A DNA stretch of 64,000 bases from Limnanthes douglasii subsp. nivea (GCA_036936605.1 JAUPFV010000005.1:55138742-55202741), one strand, 5' to 3'; numbered from the stretch's first letter, positions 11,460 to 24,190 are shown. Notes: generated by a model from the letters alone, not told the origin. A program made the numbers and translations.

Positions 11460-13110
11460 TAAACCGAACTAACAGCAAAAGGTGACACAGCCAAATACAT
11501 AAATAATGGCTCTTCAGGTGTAGGAGCAGACAAAATCTCAGGGGATGTAAGGAACTGCTTAAGATCGACAAAATCTTTGTCACACTCTTTTGTCCACGCA
11601 AACTTATTAGCACCCCGTAATACTTCAAAAAAATGATGACTCTTATCTGATGCACGTGAGATGAACCTTGACAGAGTAGATAACTGTCATGTAAGACACT
11701 GGACTTCTTTGACATTATTTGGTGGTCCCATCCGCAGAATTGCGTTTAGTTGAAACGGATCTGCCTCAATACCTTGCTGACTTACCACATAGCCCAGGAA
11801 TTTTCCTTTAGCAACACCAAAAGAACACTTATCCGGGTTAAGCTTAAGATTAAACTTGCGTAATAAATCAAAAACAACCTGTAAAGTATTAAGGTGTTGC
11901 ACTTATTCATGTGTTTTAATAATCATACCATCAATATATGCCTCCAGATGTTACCCCAAATGATCTTGGAAGATGTGATTTACTAGCCTTTGATATGTTG
12001 ATCCGCATTCTTTAGCCCAAAAGGCAGAACTGTATAACAATAAAGACCCCGCTCGGTTTGAAAGGTTGTATGCTCCTGACCAGACGGGTGTATGTGAATC
12101 TGATTGTATCTTGAGTACGCATCCATGAAGGAGAGGAATTTGCAACCTGAAGCTGAATCGACTAGCTGATCTATCCTTGGCAATGGGAAAGTATCTTTAG
12201 GGCATGTTTGGTTCAAATTGGTAAAGTCCACGCACATTCCCCACTGTACATTCTTCTTTTTTACTAGAACCGGATTGGTTATCCAGATGAGGTACCTTGC
12301 TTTTCGGATATGCCCCAAACGAGTGAGCTTGTTGACCTGAGCTAATATAACAGCCTGCTTCTTAGCTGAAAATGGCCTACGTTTCTGTCGGACAAGTTTG
12401 GTACAAGGATTGATAGCTAATCCATGGCTTATGATTGTAGGAATTACTCCTGAAACATCAGCTGCTTCCCAAGCAAACACTTCTAATGTTTTTGCCAATA
12501 AAGCAATGAAACGTACCTTTGAGTCCAGAGATAGCTCGTTTCCCAATCGAAATAATCTATTTTCAGCTATGACTGTATCCACTGTTGTAGCATCTGTAGT
12601 AGCTGAATCTTTATTTTCTCGTGGATCATCTACTGGATCTGGCGAGGTGAGATCTGATGTTGCTGGTGTAATGTTTGCCTCGCCATTTAATTTCTATTGG
12701 ATAGGTTTGGATGGATCTGACGTGATTGCATAGCGAATTCGCGCAGTCCTTTGGCTGCCCCGAATTATTCTTGTCGAACTACCTACTAGATATTTAATGC
12801 ACTGTCGATATGTGCACAGCGTTGCTTCCATCCTATGCAGCCATGGTCGTCTAATAATTGCATGGTAAGGGCTCGGCGCGTCGGAAATTAAAAATAACGT
12901 TTTCAGTTCCTTCTTCGTAGCTCCATGACCGACTTTAACTAACAGCTCCACCTCCCCAACACATTGAAAAGATTTTCCTTCGTAACCCACCAATGTCCAC
13001 TGAGTAGGTCGGTATGGTGGCACGTTCTACATACGATCAAAGCTGCTTTTGAAGATAATAGTTGTCGAGCTTCCTCCATCACCCAGTACTCGGGTTACCA
13101 TTACCCGTTA
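11460..13110 (-). pseudogene. pol 5' half: protease and reverse transcriptase
   Basis: Protease lies at about 13110-12694, with L-G-D-G-G-S-S-T near 13090 and R-R-P-W-L-H near 12835; a shift separates it from the preceding N-D-D-D-L-R-G. RT is open at 12582-11983, with C-V-D-F-T-N-L-N, F-P-L-P-R-I-D and L-P-F-G-L-K-N. It then shifts frame. The catalytic box at 11927-11938 reads Y-I-D-G instead of Y-I-D-D, so a metal-binding Asp is lost. The thumb and connection follow at 11902-11687 (F-L-G-Y-V-V-S) and 11680-11460. The damage means no active RT. In the related remnant at 57799-57810 the box is still Y-I-D-D. Confidence 0.88.
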
Positions 13111-13439
13111 AAAAATCCAAGTGAATAGTTAAAGCATCTTCGTAGGGTAAACTAACACCTCTAAGGTCATCATCATTAAATGTGAGATCGGCTACTGGTT
13201 CTCTGTAGTTTCGATGAGCATTTCCATCTATTTCATAAACGTTGAACTTATTTTTAGATCATTTGTTCTGAGTAGACCCTTGACATGCCGCCAGACTTCC
13301 CCCTGATATGGTTAGTAGCCACTATTGTTTGTTTGCTTCTGGCTCTTCTCCAGTGGCTGTTTTGTCAGTGTTCAGAGGACGATCTTCATTTCGTCGATCC
13401 GGTTGAGTTCGTTTGATATATTGAATCAACTCACCATTA

Positions 13440-14956
13440 TCTATCAAGCGTTGAATCTCTTCCATTAATTGTCAGCACTCATCCATCGAATGTTCATGAT
13501 CAAGATGATATGCACAGTAATACCGATTGGATTTCTTAAATTCAGGCGCCCTCATTGTACGTGGAGTTTGGTACCTCGTACGCCCCTTTGTGTGATCATA
13601 AATTATTGAAACAGCTCCGTCGGTGGGGTGAAGCGCCTGTTTGGTTGATCGAGCTGCTAAGGTATTCGGTTGTAGTCCCTACTTGGTTGATCCTCAGTCT
13701 TTTTTGTTCTAATCCACCATCTTTGAAATTTGACTCGCGTCGCTCAAGTGACCCCCCTCTTCTGGCGTCATCAACCCCAATAAAAGTATCTACTCTTGCG
13801 AGTAGGTTCCCCATGTTTTCAGTTGGGAACTTGATGAGATCTGCATATAGTTCCCCTCTTCTGTCGAGCCCCCGTTTCAAAGAGGCCACCGCCATGTTTT
13901 TGGCTAAATCTGGCAAAACATTCATGGCATGAAAAAGTCTATAAACATAACTTTTAAGAGACTCACCTCGGTGTTGATAAAGATCTATGATCGAATCCCG
14001 TTCGCACTTGAGCTCCTTGTTACCAACGAATCTTTCCTTGAATGCTTTCCACAGTTTTGTAAAATCACAGATGGATCCTTTTGGCAAGCTGCTGAACCAA
14101 TCTATGGCGTTACCTTTGAGGGTCATGGATAGTGCTCGGCATAACATCGCATCATCGGGATTGAAATCCATCATCATGTTTCTGAACTGTTCTAGATGCC
14201 TCTCTGGATCCCCTGTTCCATCATAAGCTTCCATCCTGAATGGGTCGAACTTCCTTGGGAATTGAGCTTCCAAGATCTTCTCAGAGAATGGTGATTCCTT
14301 TAATATGTAGGCCGACAACTTTGGGCGGATCTGATTGTAGCGAAGGTCCTCATCCTCTTGAGCTCGCTTGGTCGATGTTTGTTTCACCTCATCGCGTGGT
14401 TATCTACTACAATTTTTTCCCCGCTCTCGCCTTCACCTTCCTGTTTGTCATCTCGTTTAGAAGAACGATATGTCCTGTTGACTTTGCTCGCCTCTGGTCC
14501 TGATAGTTGGTGAGTCTTGCTCGTGCCCTTGATCCTATCAGTCAGAGCATGAATAGCGTCGTTCATACCTGCCATTATAGCATGTATAGTCTGCTCTCTT
14601 GCGTCTCATTCAAACGTTATTTTCAACTGTTCCTCCTGACGGTTCTGGATTCTTTGTTCCAGTTGGAGAACCACCGAATCATTTGCCAGTACATCTTCCA
14701 TAGCTCTGCGAGCCCCTAATGCATTCTCTGGCTGATGGAGATGCACTTCTTCCCTGGAAATGGCAGTTGGCTGAATTGGAGGTCCATATGTAACCACTGT
14801 TGCTTGGGGTATCATAGGATTGACCTCTTGAGGAACTATGGGGCCGAGATGTATGATGCTTCACCCTGTTGGCTGACTTACAGTTCTCCTCTGGTGTGTT
14901 GTTGTTTCGCTAGTTTCCTGATTGTCTCTCCCGATTCCTGACCTAGTGACTACCAT
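13440..14956 (-). pseudogene. gag of the Tat element
   Basis: A start M-V-V-T-R-S-G at 14956 opens about 20 bp inside the primer-binding site. The frame continues through 14815-14606 and 14575-14384, each broken by a stop, then 14387-13596 after a one-base shift. The core at 14387-13596 has the plant gag pattern: D-G-T-G-D-P-E-R-H-L, W-F-S-S-L-P-K-G-S-I, F-V-G-N-K and Y-V-Y-R-L-F. This is the capsid-like retrotransposon gag domain that packages element RNA. Beyond 13596 the coding sequence decays toward the protease. Two of the stops could come from C-to-T change of an Arg codon. Confidence 0.88.
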
Positions 14957-14974
14957 GTTGATTGGTTAAAAAGT

Positions 14975-14991
14975 TCCCACAGACAGCGCCA
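14975..14991 (-). promoter_or_regulatory. Primer-binding site
   Basis: On the minus strand TGGCGCTGTCTGTGGGA starts four bases after the LTR end. It is the TGGCGC... type used by many plant Tat/Athila elements. It matches 59920-59936 at 15 of 17 bases. Confidence 0.8.
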
Positions 14992-14995
14992 AATT

Positions 14996-15270
14996 TGTTA
15001 AGGAACTAACAAGCTCTACCATAGTAAGACTTCAGTATTTTAGTCAAGAAAGAGATAAGCCAAAAAATATCACTTTATCTGTAGATTGGTCTTCCCTATT
15101 TATAATACAAAGATTAGTGGGTAGTACTAGACGTTCGCGCTTTAAGCGCCATTATCCCACTAATATCAATATTCCTATAATCGTGGAATAAATAACTAAC
15201 ACAGTTTGACTCATGGGTCAAAACGTGCGTTTATGTAACAAGTAAGAAATTGCCAAGTCTAATCCACTTC
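14996..15270 (-). repeat. 5' LTR of the gypsy element, truncated
   Basis: Matches 5012-5286 with about 20 mismatches. Similarity stops abruptly at 15270, so about 410 bp of the 686-bp LTR is absent. The break abuts the mobile-domain pseudogene. Confidence 0.85.
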
Positions 15271-15289
15271 AAACCATCCAAGTCATCTC

Positions 15290-16775
15290 TTTTGTATGTA
15301 TGGTGTTGAGCTACTGAACATCCTCAAGGAGTCTATCATCGGTGGATTGCACAGGTGGGGTGATGACATACCAGCCAAAACGAGCAATGTAATTATGATA
15401 CTTAGTCTTCATCGATCTTCCATATGTAGCAACCGTAATTGTGAAGCGATCTTCAGAAAGTAAGTGGTGACACTAATTTTTCCAAACAGACTCATGCCAA
15501 GGGTAATGAGATAAATCTCCATTCTTATACAAAACCTCTTATATCATGTGAGGTGCTGGTGCATCTTGAATTCGTCCAAATTGTCGCATGAATTTGTCAG
15601 TCATATACTTCTATCGTGCTCATCATTCGGATTGGTTACTCAAAGTATACGAATATCTTATAAGGAAACTGAGCTCTCATGTTCTCGTACGGCTCGAAGA
15701 TTTCCTGGAAAACAAAATAATAAACCATGTTATTAAAAAGTTAAGTTAAACATGCAAAAAAAAATTATAAAGTATATAATAAGTATAATATTTTTTTATA
15801 TCATTCTCCTTTAAATCTGCAAGAAGGGCGCGTACGCTGGATTTGGGGGCGCATGTTTGAGCCCACCATTCTCCTAGGTAACCAGCTAAAAAACCTTGGG
15901 GAAATAAGATATAAGTTGGGCTTTGGAGAATTTAAAGCTCGAAATTGATCGTATATCCAACAGCCTAACATGACTACAAAACCGTATAGGTTTTGCTTTG
16001 AAGATTTAAAGCATCCCCCAGAGCACGATAAAGAAAAGTCAAACGCACCAGCCCTCCAAGGTTCTATAACCCAAAAACTATGTTCTCCAAACCATAAAGA
16101 AAGTCAGCCTTCACATTTTACTGACTAGTATCTGCGAATATAGTGCATCCAAATAAAACATAAGTTATGCATGTGATACATGGCGAATAGTCTCTTGATC
16201 GGTCAAGTGAAAGAATTGGTCCTCAGTAAATGTTTCGCTTTTTTCTTTTCTAAGGAAAAAGTATGAGCTTAATCTACTTTCTCGGGTATCTAGCTTACGG
16301 AAGACAGACAAGGTCTTGACTTTCTATAGATGAACTAGCATAACAGACATGCTTGAATTTAGAAAGGCAAGTCTGAGCCTTACCACAACACAAGGGTTTC
16401 AGGATAGGGTGACATGGACCTCCTCCAGCAAGTAAAGGGTGCATGATATTTCGATATAGAAAGATCTCCTTATTTATTCACCGCGGATTCTCACGTTATT
16501 TTCTTGAAAAGATATTCTATCACGGAGCCATTTCAGTTCAAAACCTCACTCCTCGTGTGGACTCCAACTCTATATAGACATCGTCAACCGTATAAAACAC
16601 ATATGTTTCCTCTCTCGTGGCTTAACCATATCAAGTGTTCTACCAACTACATGGAGGTCTGTAATGGCATTTAAGTCATTCAAAATGAGTATCATATCCC
16701 CGAAGCTGAACTGAAATGTAATGTTTGTTTGGTGTCAACGCTCAATAAATACCTCGTCCAACACTTGATGAGTGT
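15290..16775 (-). pseudogene. Plant mobile domain (MAIN-like) pseudogene
   Basis: Minus-strand fragments in different frames line up in the order expected for a plant mobile domain protein. Near 16750-16620: F-I-E-R, stop where Trp is expected, then F-Q-F-S-F-G-D-M-I-L-I-L-N-D-L and V-V-G-R-T-L. Near 16530: L-K-W-L-R-D-R-I. Near 15610-15480: M-R-Q-F-G-R-I-Q-D-A-P-A-P. Near 15410-15350: Y-I-A-R-F-G-W-Y-V-I-T-P-P. MAIN/MAIL proteins act in transcriptional silencing and growth in Arabidopsis, but the same domain rides on plant transposons, so this could be a dead host gene or transposon cargo. Several stops and shifts; not functional. The gypsy 5' LTR breaks off next to it. Confidence 0.68.
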
Positions 16776-16796
16776 AATATTTAAAGAGGTAAGCTA

Positions 16797-17060
16797 TGAG
16801 AGGTCAAAAAGAATATTTGGCATGTCAAATTCTTTAAAAGACAATGTGGTTAAAAAAAATTAAAAACAATTTGGCATGATATATCCAAAAAAACAACTTG
16901 AATGGTCAGATTTTAAAAAATAACCTAGTGGGTCAAAAAAAACTACGTGGGATGTTAATTTTATAATACAACGCGACATGATAATTTTTTCAAAAAAAAC
17001 TTAGAAGGTCAAATTTTTTATAAAACAATTTGTTAGGTCGAATTTTTAAAATCAGTGGCA
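16797..17060. repeat. Degenerate A/T-rich minisatellite, about 35-40 bp period
   Basis: Seven or so diverged copies of a unit like 'aaaacaatttggcatgtca' plus 'aattttttaaa' can be lined up. Periods vary because the A and T runs differ in length. Confidence 0.5.
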
Positions 17061-17269
17061 AATCATTTTTAAAAGTCAGACGGTTCAGCCAAGTTGAGGT
17101 TTGACATATATAATATTAGGGAGTTCTGCATCCGAGCATTGTCCACTTCTCTGTTACTATAAGAATTTAAAAATGCTGTAACTTGCTAAAGGCTACGCAT
17201 TTTGGTTAGAAGACGATAATAAATATATCACCGCATATTAAACGAGTCGTGAGTTGACCAGAATGCCAA

Positions 17270-17318
<49 letters not shown>

Positions 17319-18012
17319 AGGTGTTATAATTGTATATATGATTTTATCTAACAATATCAACTGATGAGGATATTTTGAAATTGAAAGAATTTGGACTTGA
17401 TCAATAAAACGAAGAACTTAAACTATATTTAAGAATGAATGTTTGATTTGTATCTATAAATACACACATGTGAAAATGGTGTAAGTGTTTACAATACATG
17501 CACAAAAGTTCACATCTTATTAACAGCTTTACCCCCTGAGAATGACTATTAGCAATCTTATCTACGGCTTGCAAAATATTCTTGTGTTTTTAGTGATTTT
17601 ATTGAACAATGAAACCATCAAAACCAGAATGCAGTTTTAGGGGTATATTGGATTCTCTGTTTTCGAAAGAGATCTACTATAAGAAAAAAAAAAGAAAAAA
17701 AATAGCGGATAGAAATTCAGTCGTATGATACTGCTAAGTGCCAAGTATCATATAAATTTGAAACCAAATGGCCAATGGTCAATGAGCTTTGTAAATTCAG
17801 CAAAGAGCTAGAAAACAAGTTTTTAATCAGCACACAAGCCTAGAGCTAGGTGTTTTCATATGCATTTACATCTAAATCCTTGGTACATCTACTACTGTTA
17901 AGTAGATACCCCGAAAATAATGACAAGTTCACAACTGACAACAGGTAAAACTACCCTAACAAAACATGGTTTGAAGTAGCATGAAATATATTAAGTCCAA
18001 ATATCCTTGTTC
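17061..18012. other. Intergenic DNA and NRPD2 3' flank, with an AT microsatellite
   Basis: An (AT)n run of about 38 bp lies at 17275-17312. The part nearest 18012 would be the 3' untranslated region of the polymerase gene; I cannot place its end. No other gene seen. Confidence 0.6.
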
Positions 18013-21000
18013 TCAACAGAGTTCTATATCATATTTGAGACTGATTCCCATTGAGAATAATTCCTGGCTGAGAAGCTTGGCCCCGTACGGTACCTTGACT
18101 CTTACGATCTGATCTGCCGACTGGCATGGCGTGCAATATGGACCTCGCAACTTGCGCCCACCTGGAACTGCCCTCTGTATAATGTTGGCAACATTTTTGC
18201 ATTGGCGGCAAATGTGCATCTGGGAGCAATCACTGAGCGTAAAGAGACGCTCGTGCAAGTTGGCGGATGCACCATGAGCTACAAGGCAGTCTCTCTCCAT
18301 TTCCCCAAACTTGATCCCTCCAAAGCGTTTTCTATCCTCTACTGGCTGTCGAGTGAGCGGGTGAACCGGCCCGGTATTGCGAAACTTCACTTTATCCTCT
18401 GACATGTGGATAAGACGTTGGTAAAACGTTGGGCCGATGAAAACAAGGTTGCCAGCCATCTCACCTGTTCTCCCGCTGTACATCCTTTCATTACCCCATC
18501 TTTGAAAACCAGCCCTGCAATATATACTCAATAACCATACATCAATTCAAAGGAATTCATAATCATGCAAGACATTTTTATGTTACATAATACCATAAAC
18601 CAAAAGTATACATACAACAATTGAGAAACACGAGAATAGATTCTATAATTAAATGTTTTCCAAAGACGAAGAGCAATCCAGATTCAGTTTTATGTTAAAC
18701 TGGTGTGGGAATAGTTCGACGTTAATCTACCATTGCATCTGCGAACCATATAATTGAAACATACATTGAACTCATCGTATCACATAAATAAATTAGTGAC
18801 CATGGCTTCAAGGGCTTTTTAATACTATGATGGGTTGCAAGTAAAACAATATATTTAAATTAACTAAAATTATAAAAGTTACCAAACCAGCTTAAATGTG
18901 GCGACAAAAGGAAGAAAGTTATAGAAAACCAATTCAATACAATCACCTAAATATAACAGACTATATTTTCCACCAAGAAAAACATAAGTTCATTAGTACA
19001 TGTTGCATTATAATTAGTGTAGTAACAAAACAACAGTGTTACCTATGAAGCTGCTCTGTGATGTCTTTAACAGAAGGGGTAGAAAAAGGAGTGGCATGTC
19101 TTATGAATTTACCAAACGTTGCAGAGCCTTTTCCTTTGGATCGTTCACCACAGGCGATTCCCTTGCTCAAGGCAGCTTCTAAAAGCTGCCCTGTTGTTTG
19201 CCGAGAAGGAAATGCATGGGGATTTATCACAATATCTGGAACTATTCCTTGAATTGTAAAAGGAAAATCTTCTTGTGACTCCAGAAAACCTAATACACCC
19301 TTCTGCCCATGCATGCTTGAAAACTTGTCTCCTAGACAAGGTGAACGAACCTGTAACCAAGTTAAAAGTCATATATTAATGGTAAGTTTAATCATATGAA
19401 CCGATGAGACAAAATCCAACACCCACATTTGTGCAAGTATTCACAATATGTTTGGAGTTCTCACAAAAAAACATCCCTATGCAACATCATTTACCCGTTA
19501 GAGTAATGATACTTGAGACCATTGAAGCATGAGAAAGGTTTAGTCTCAAGGAAATTCTTCTGCACATACAGAATTGACATGTAATATAAAACAAGATTAC
19601 AAGTAACGTTACCTGATTCAATGATACAACCACATAATTTTTCCCATCATCATTGGATGACAATAGTACTTTTTGGACCATTCCTTTCTCTGTATGTTTC
19701 AACTTTATACTGTGATCCGCCCCAGATTCTGCACATCTTCCAATGACTATATCTCCGGTTTGCAAATTCGCACCAACAAAAGGAAAACCATCATCATCAA
19801 GGCTGTCAACACGTCCAATCTTACTCTGCATCTTCCCAAAATTGATAACATCATCCGGTTTTTTCCTCCTCTCTTGCAGGTCCTTATTATCCACCTCTGC
19901 TTTGTAACTTCTTGTATGCACTGTCCGAAACATACCACGCTCAAGCGCTGCACGGTTCATGACAATGGAATCCTCTTGGTTATATCCCAAGTGAACATTA
20001 ACTGCGACAATAGCATTCTGGCCATTGTATAATCCTATCTTAGACAGCAGCCCATTGGGACCTCGAGAGAATCCCTGTTTACCAAGACAATCTGATGCCA
20101 TTGTTCGAAAAAGTGGCACTTGAGGGTAGTACATTTGGTGGGACAGCGTATCAACTCTGATACTAGGGTTTGTGGTTGAAGAACCAATAGCTTGAGCACA
20201 GTGTTTCTGGGATTGGAATAAAACCCTTTTAGCATGGTCATGATTAGCAAATGGGACAATGCTGCAACTCAAACCTAGCAAGAAAGACATATCAAGCTCA
20301 CAATGCGTGTAATGACCTCTATCACCTTCCTTCATAAGGTATTTAACACCCCATGCTGTATTGCAGTCCTCTTCTTCCTCAATTCCAATCAGCTCAATAA
20401 TTCCTTGATCGAGAAGAGACTGAAAGGAAAAAAGTTCACTTTTTCCTACTTGAATCTTGTGCAAATTCTGTACAACTAGAAGAGGGCGAAGCAGTCTCCC
20501 AGCATCAGTGAAAATGCGGACTTCTTCTTGCGCTGCATCTCTCTTGATTTCAAACTAGAAAGAAGACTATCGTTACTACAGTTCAATAGAGCAATAAGCT
20601 TAGGACATAACCAAATTGGATCCCCGTTAAAGGTAAACATGTGACAAAGAGAAGTGTTGAATATTCAATAGCTACAACTTTGAAAAAAGAAGTCAAAACT
20701 TGTTCAAAACAATTTTCACAAGCTTTAATCCAAACTTAACATAGAATATGCAATCAATCAGCTGAAGAATCTATAGCAAAATTTTGATGATTCTCGTATT
20801 GTTATAACGATGACGATTTTTCATGTTTATGTCCTGTACTCTAATTGGTATACCAATAAGACAATTCCAAGTGAACAGAAATAATAGAATTTAAAATCAG
20901 AAAATTTCTGTGTGACAGCTAACATGTGGTATCGATATAGCAATGATGAGACTTGTGGAAAGAGAACTGCACAAAGCTTGTTACATCTATGAGGAAAAGT

Positions 21001-23737
21001 GATAAATTCATGTAAAAAAAATTATTGCAACAGAGGGAATGTACTTGGTGGGGCAGCTCCTGTTGCCGCCGTCGTCTCCTTAACTCTGCAACAAAGGAAT
21101 AAGAGTCTTCACAGACCCCAACCCATTCTCCGTTTAGAAAGACTTTGTGCTTTCCGCGTAGCGATGTGGAAACATCATTTGCTACCTCTTCCAACCCACA
21201 TTCTAAAAGCTTGGCATCCACAGGTTCCGATATTTGTGTACTCACGAGTCCTGTTGCAGCCAAGTTCTTGATAAGCCCACAATTTTCACCATCAGGCGTT
21301 GTGAGAAAACAGAGCCTGCCCCAGTGAGACGGGTGACTGCATGCATGCAAAATTGATGTTAGAAAAAATAAGCAAAAAGTGAAACATAAATCAGCATGAT
21401 ATAATTTCCACAAATTGCTGGCATTCTCATCCCGGAAATGCAACCAAATCAACAACAAAGTTTACTGTGTAAATGTTGGCACATCACCCAGGACAACAGA
21501 GAAAATATGGCTTGAAAAACTTACGGATATCTAGCATCTCCAACCTGTCCAGTGTAATTAACCTGCTTCCGTGTCTTTCTCAACTCGATCATTGTCTGCA
21601 ATGGATTTGCTCGCCCAAGATTTGCCACAACACCTGAAATCCTTTCCATTTTCTTGAAGGGATGTGACCATACCCCAGTGGAAAAGGCTCTAGAAAGGCC
21701 ATTAGTTACAATCGAAGCATCGAAGTAATGCTCAATTGGCTTCAAGTCCGCATCTTTGTTAAGATGTCTTTGCACAGCCTTTGACATGGTTCGCCTTGCT
21801 TGAAAAATTTTGGACTTTAGCTCCCGCTCAAGCAGGTCTCCCGCCAATTCCAACCTCTTGTTCCTAAAAGTGTCTCTGTCATCGCATTTTCTTTTTCCAG
21901 TATAGGCCTGTAAAAGACACTTGACCATATAACCAAGGAACCTGGCCTTTTGCTTGTGACCATGGAGAGTGGGGAAGAAATACTTGTCCATGCAGGCTTC
22001 CACAGTTTCAGCTGGTGGAAATGGAGCACTTTTAATGAGTTTGTCCACAATACCGAGAGCTTTCTTGCTTTTACGAAAGCCTATATACTCGTCACTAGCA
22101 TCACATGAATAGATCGAGGTAAAGAGTAAATTCTTTATGGTCGCATCATCTCCATTGTAATCAATCAGATCGATTACTTCCTTATCTGATGAGACACCTA
22201 GGGCAAAAAACAATAACCACAGAGGAATTGATGTTCCCAAAAAGTATACAGTAAGTACTTTCTCAATTGTCTTTGAGTCTTCCTCCTTCTCTATTTGAAC
22301 AACACATCTGTTTCTTCTCACTTCTGACTTATATTCAGCCTTCCAAATCGGGACACTACTAACCCAAAGTCTCTTCAAACAAATTTGTTCTTGTGCAATG
22401 AATACCTATAGATGACAAGGACATAGTAAAACATTTTATATAGTGAACAATTTAGCTAGAATCCATTTACTAATAAAAAAGAAAGGAATAACAAAAAATA
22501 ATAATAACAGACGGATAGAAAACAGCAGCCCACTGTCTACGTTACACTACCAGAATTTAGTACCATTTGATAACATCGACAAAGATTTTGAGAGAAATGT
22601 CATGTATCCTTATACAGCCTTCCAGAATGCTAGGGAAACAGGATTAGCTGACCATCTACGTTCAGATATCATGTCATACTATTTATATTCCACCGACTAC
22701 AGATTATGATATCTGCATGTAGCTGAGTGTCTCAATGAATCAAAGGCTTGAAAGATCTTCAAATATAATTCAGTTAACTATCTCTATGGAGACTAAGTGG
22801 AGACTAAGAGAAAATAAAGCAATAATATGCAGGATGCTAAATCTTTGAGTTCACCTTTTCGGCGCCTTTAATCAAGAAATAGCCCCCTTGATCAAACTCG
22901 CAATCACCTTTTTCAGCTTCCTTCATCCAGCACAAGTCAGAATTGACCATTACAGGAATCCTACCAAAGACAACGTCCCTCGTATCTTCTCTTACTATCT
23001 CTTTCTGGACGAATTTGTCTTTTCCAGTCTTAAACTTATCACTATGAACAGATTTCTGAGTATATACCTGATAAGTTGCATAGGTAAAACACAATTAGAA
23101 ATTAAAGAACTGAAAAAATAACAGGTCAATGTCCTCACAATTAGATGAACAATCCAGTAGTACGGCAAAAGAACAGTGTAGCTGATAAATACATTTAGGA
23201 ACTAAGAATGAATCCAATACATGGAAAAAAAATTAGCAATCCAACTGAGACAGGAAGAACATATATGGTCACCTGAACATGAACTTTGACCGTCATTTTA
23301 GCTGAATATGTCATATTCTGTAGGCGGGCATGCCTAGGAAGCATTTTAAGCTCTCTAGCAGTAGTACCTCCCCCCCAAAACGTTGGCCGATCAAGGGTAA
23401 CGGTCCCAAACCTCAAAGTCGCATGCCGCCAGCTTTCACCATCATCCTTTTTCGTGGCATCATATGATGGTTCAATTGTCATATCTCCCAAAGAATCAAA
23501 TACCCTCTGGATTCCAGACTTGACGAAGTCATTGTATGAGTTAATCTGATGACTAATGAGTCCGTACTCACTAAAAAATGAAACCGAGGCCTTTCTACAA
23601 AATTCTTTGAGAAATTCTTCTCCTAGTTGATGTAGAGGATCACTCTTAGCTGCTGGTGATCCCACCTCAAGATCCTCAAAGGTATCCTCATTCAAAAGCT
23701 CCATGAAATCATCATTCATATCAGATAACGCCTCCAT
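18013..23737 (-). CDS. NRPD2: RNA polymerase IV/V second-largest subunit (seven coding exons)
   Basis: Exons (minus): 23737-23273, 23067-22855, 22405-21525, 21336-21045, 20554-19613, 19350-19043, 18514-18013. All introns are GT-AG and phases join cleanly to 1200 residues plus stop, close to Arabidopsis NRPD2 (about 1170). Key parts: N-terminal [10 protein letters not shown] and [16 protein letters not shown] at the end of exon 2; G-Y-N-Q-E-D-S at about 807-813, whose Glu-Asp pair helps bind catalytic metal B in this family; [12 protein letters not shown] at 938-949; a C-terminal zinc site with Cys 1136, 1139, 1161 and 1164. The N-terminus and the S-S-M-H form fit the plant NRPD2/NRPE2 branch rather than Pol II NRPB2. 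The protein pairs with NRPD1 (Pol IV, siRNA precursors) or NRPE1 (Pol V, scaffold RNA) in RNA-directed DNA methylation in the nucleus. No break is seen. Confidence 0.96.
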
Positions 23738-23980
23738 TGAACTGCGATATCATTGGTATATTTAAATAATAGCATATCAATACTTTCCGCATATCAAAAG
23801 GAATAGAACCTGCTACATCGCCTTAAACATTAAATTTGTATCAATCAGCTAAGCTTTCGTACAGAGAAAAAATTGTTATCTAGCACAAAACTAGTGATTT
23901 CCTTCGCGCAAGTACACACTAAACCCTAACAATCAACAAAAATCAGGGAAATGATACGTTTAAAACTACTCATGCAAACC

Positions 23981-24044
<64 letters not shown>

Positions 24045-24190
24045 GGAGAGAGAGACTTACATTTAGATTATCCGGTTGGATAAACCCTAAAAATGCGAAA
24101 TGTAGAAGACAGAGTACCCTAAATCTTCCACAAGCTCAGAGTCGCTGAGACGGAGAGTCGTTGTGAGTGAAAGACTGAAAAATATAGACG
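23738..24190 (-). other. NRPD2 5'-UTR with a 5'-UTR intron holding TA and GA microsatellites
   Basis: On the minus strand GTAAGT at 24060-24055 is a strong donor and CGCAG ending at 23742 a good acceptor, just four bases before the ATG at 23737. The intron would be 23742-24060. Next to its donor lie a (CT)n run (about 24008-24054) and a (TA)n run (about 23979-24008). The first exon is 24061 to roughly 24170-24190; its transcription start is not defined by sequence alone. Confidence 0.7.

Larger units (their letters stand above)
5012..15270 (-). mobile_element. Ty3/gypsy retrotransposon, Tat type, with facing extra ORF
   Basis: The element reads right to left: truncated 5' LTR (14996-15270), primer-binding site, gag, protease, reverse transcriptase, two RNase H domains, integrase, then an extra ORF on the opposite strand, a purine tract and the full 3' LTR (5012-5697). 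A second RNase H between the RT-linked one and integrase is the hallmark of the plant Tat lineage. By hand I count about 20 mismatches over the 275 bp the two LTRs share, so it is not recent. Many stops and frameshifts and a damaged RT active site show it is dead. The outer part of the 5' LTR is missing where it meets the mobile-domain pseudogene. Confidence 0.92.

Noticed and set aside
18013..23737. Pol II second-largest subunit (NRPB2)
   Set aside because: The N-terminus and the S-S-M-H form of the GDKF motif fit the Pol IV/V subunit; the length also fits NRPD2.
23951..24148. Plus-strand open frame with Ile-Tyr and Glu-Arg runs
   Set aside because: It is only the TA and GA microsatellites read as codons, within the NRPD2 5'-UTR intron.
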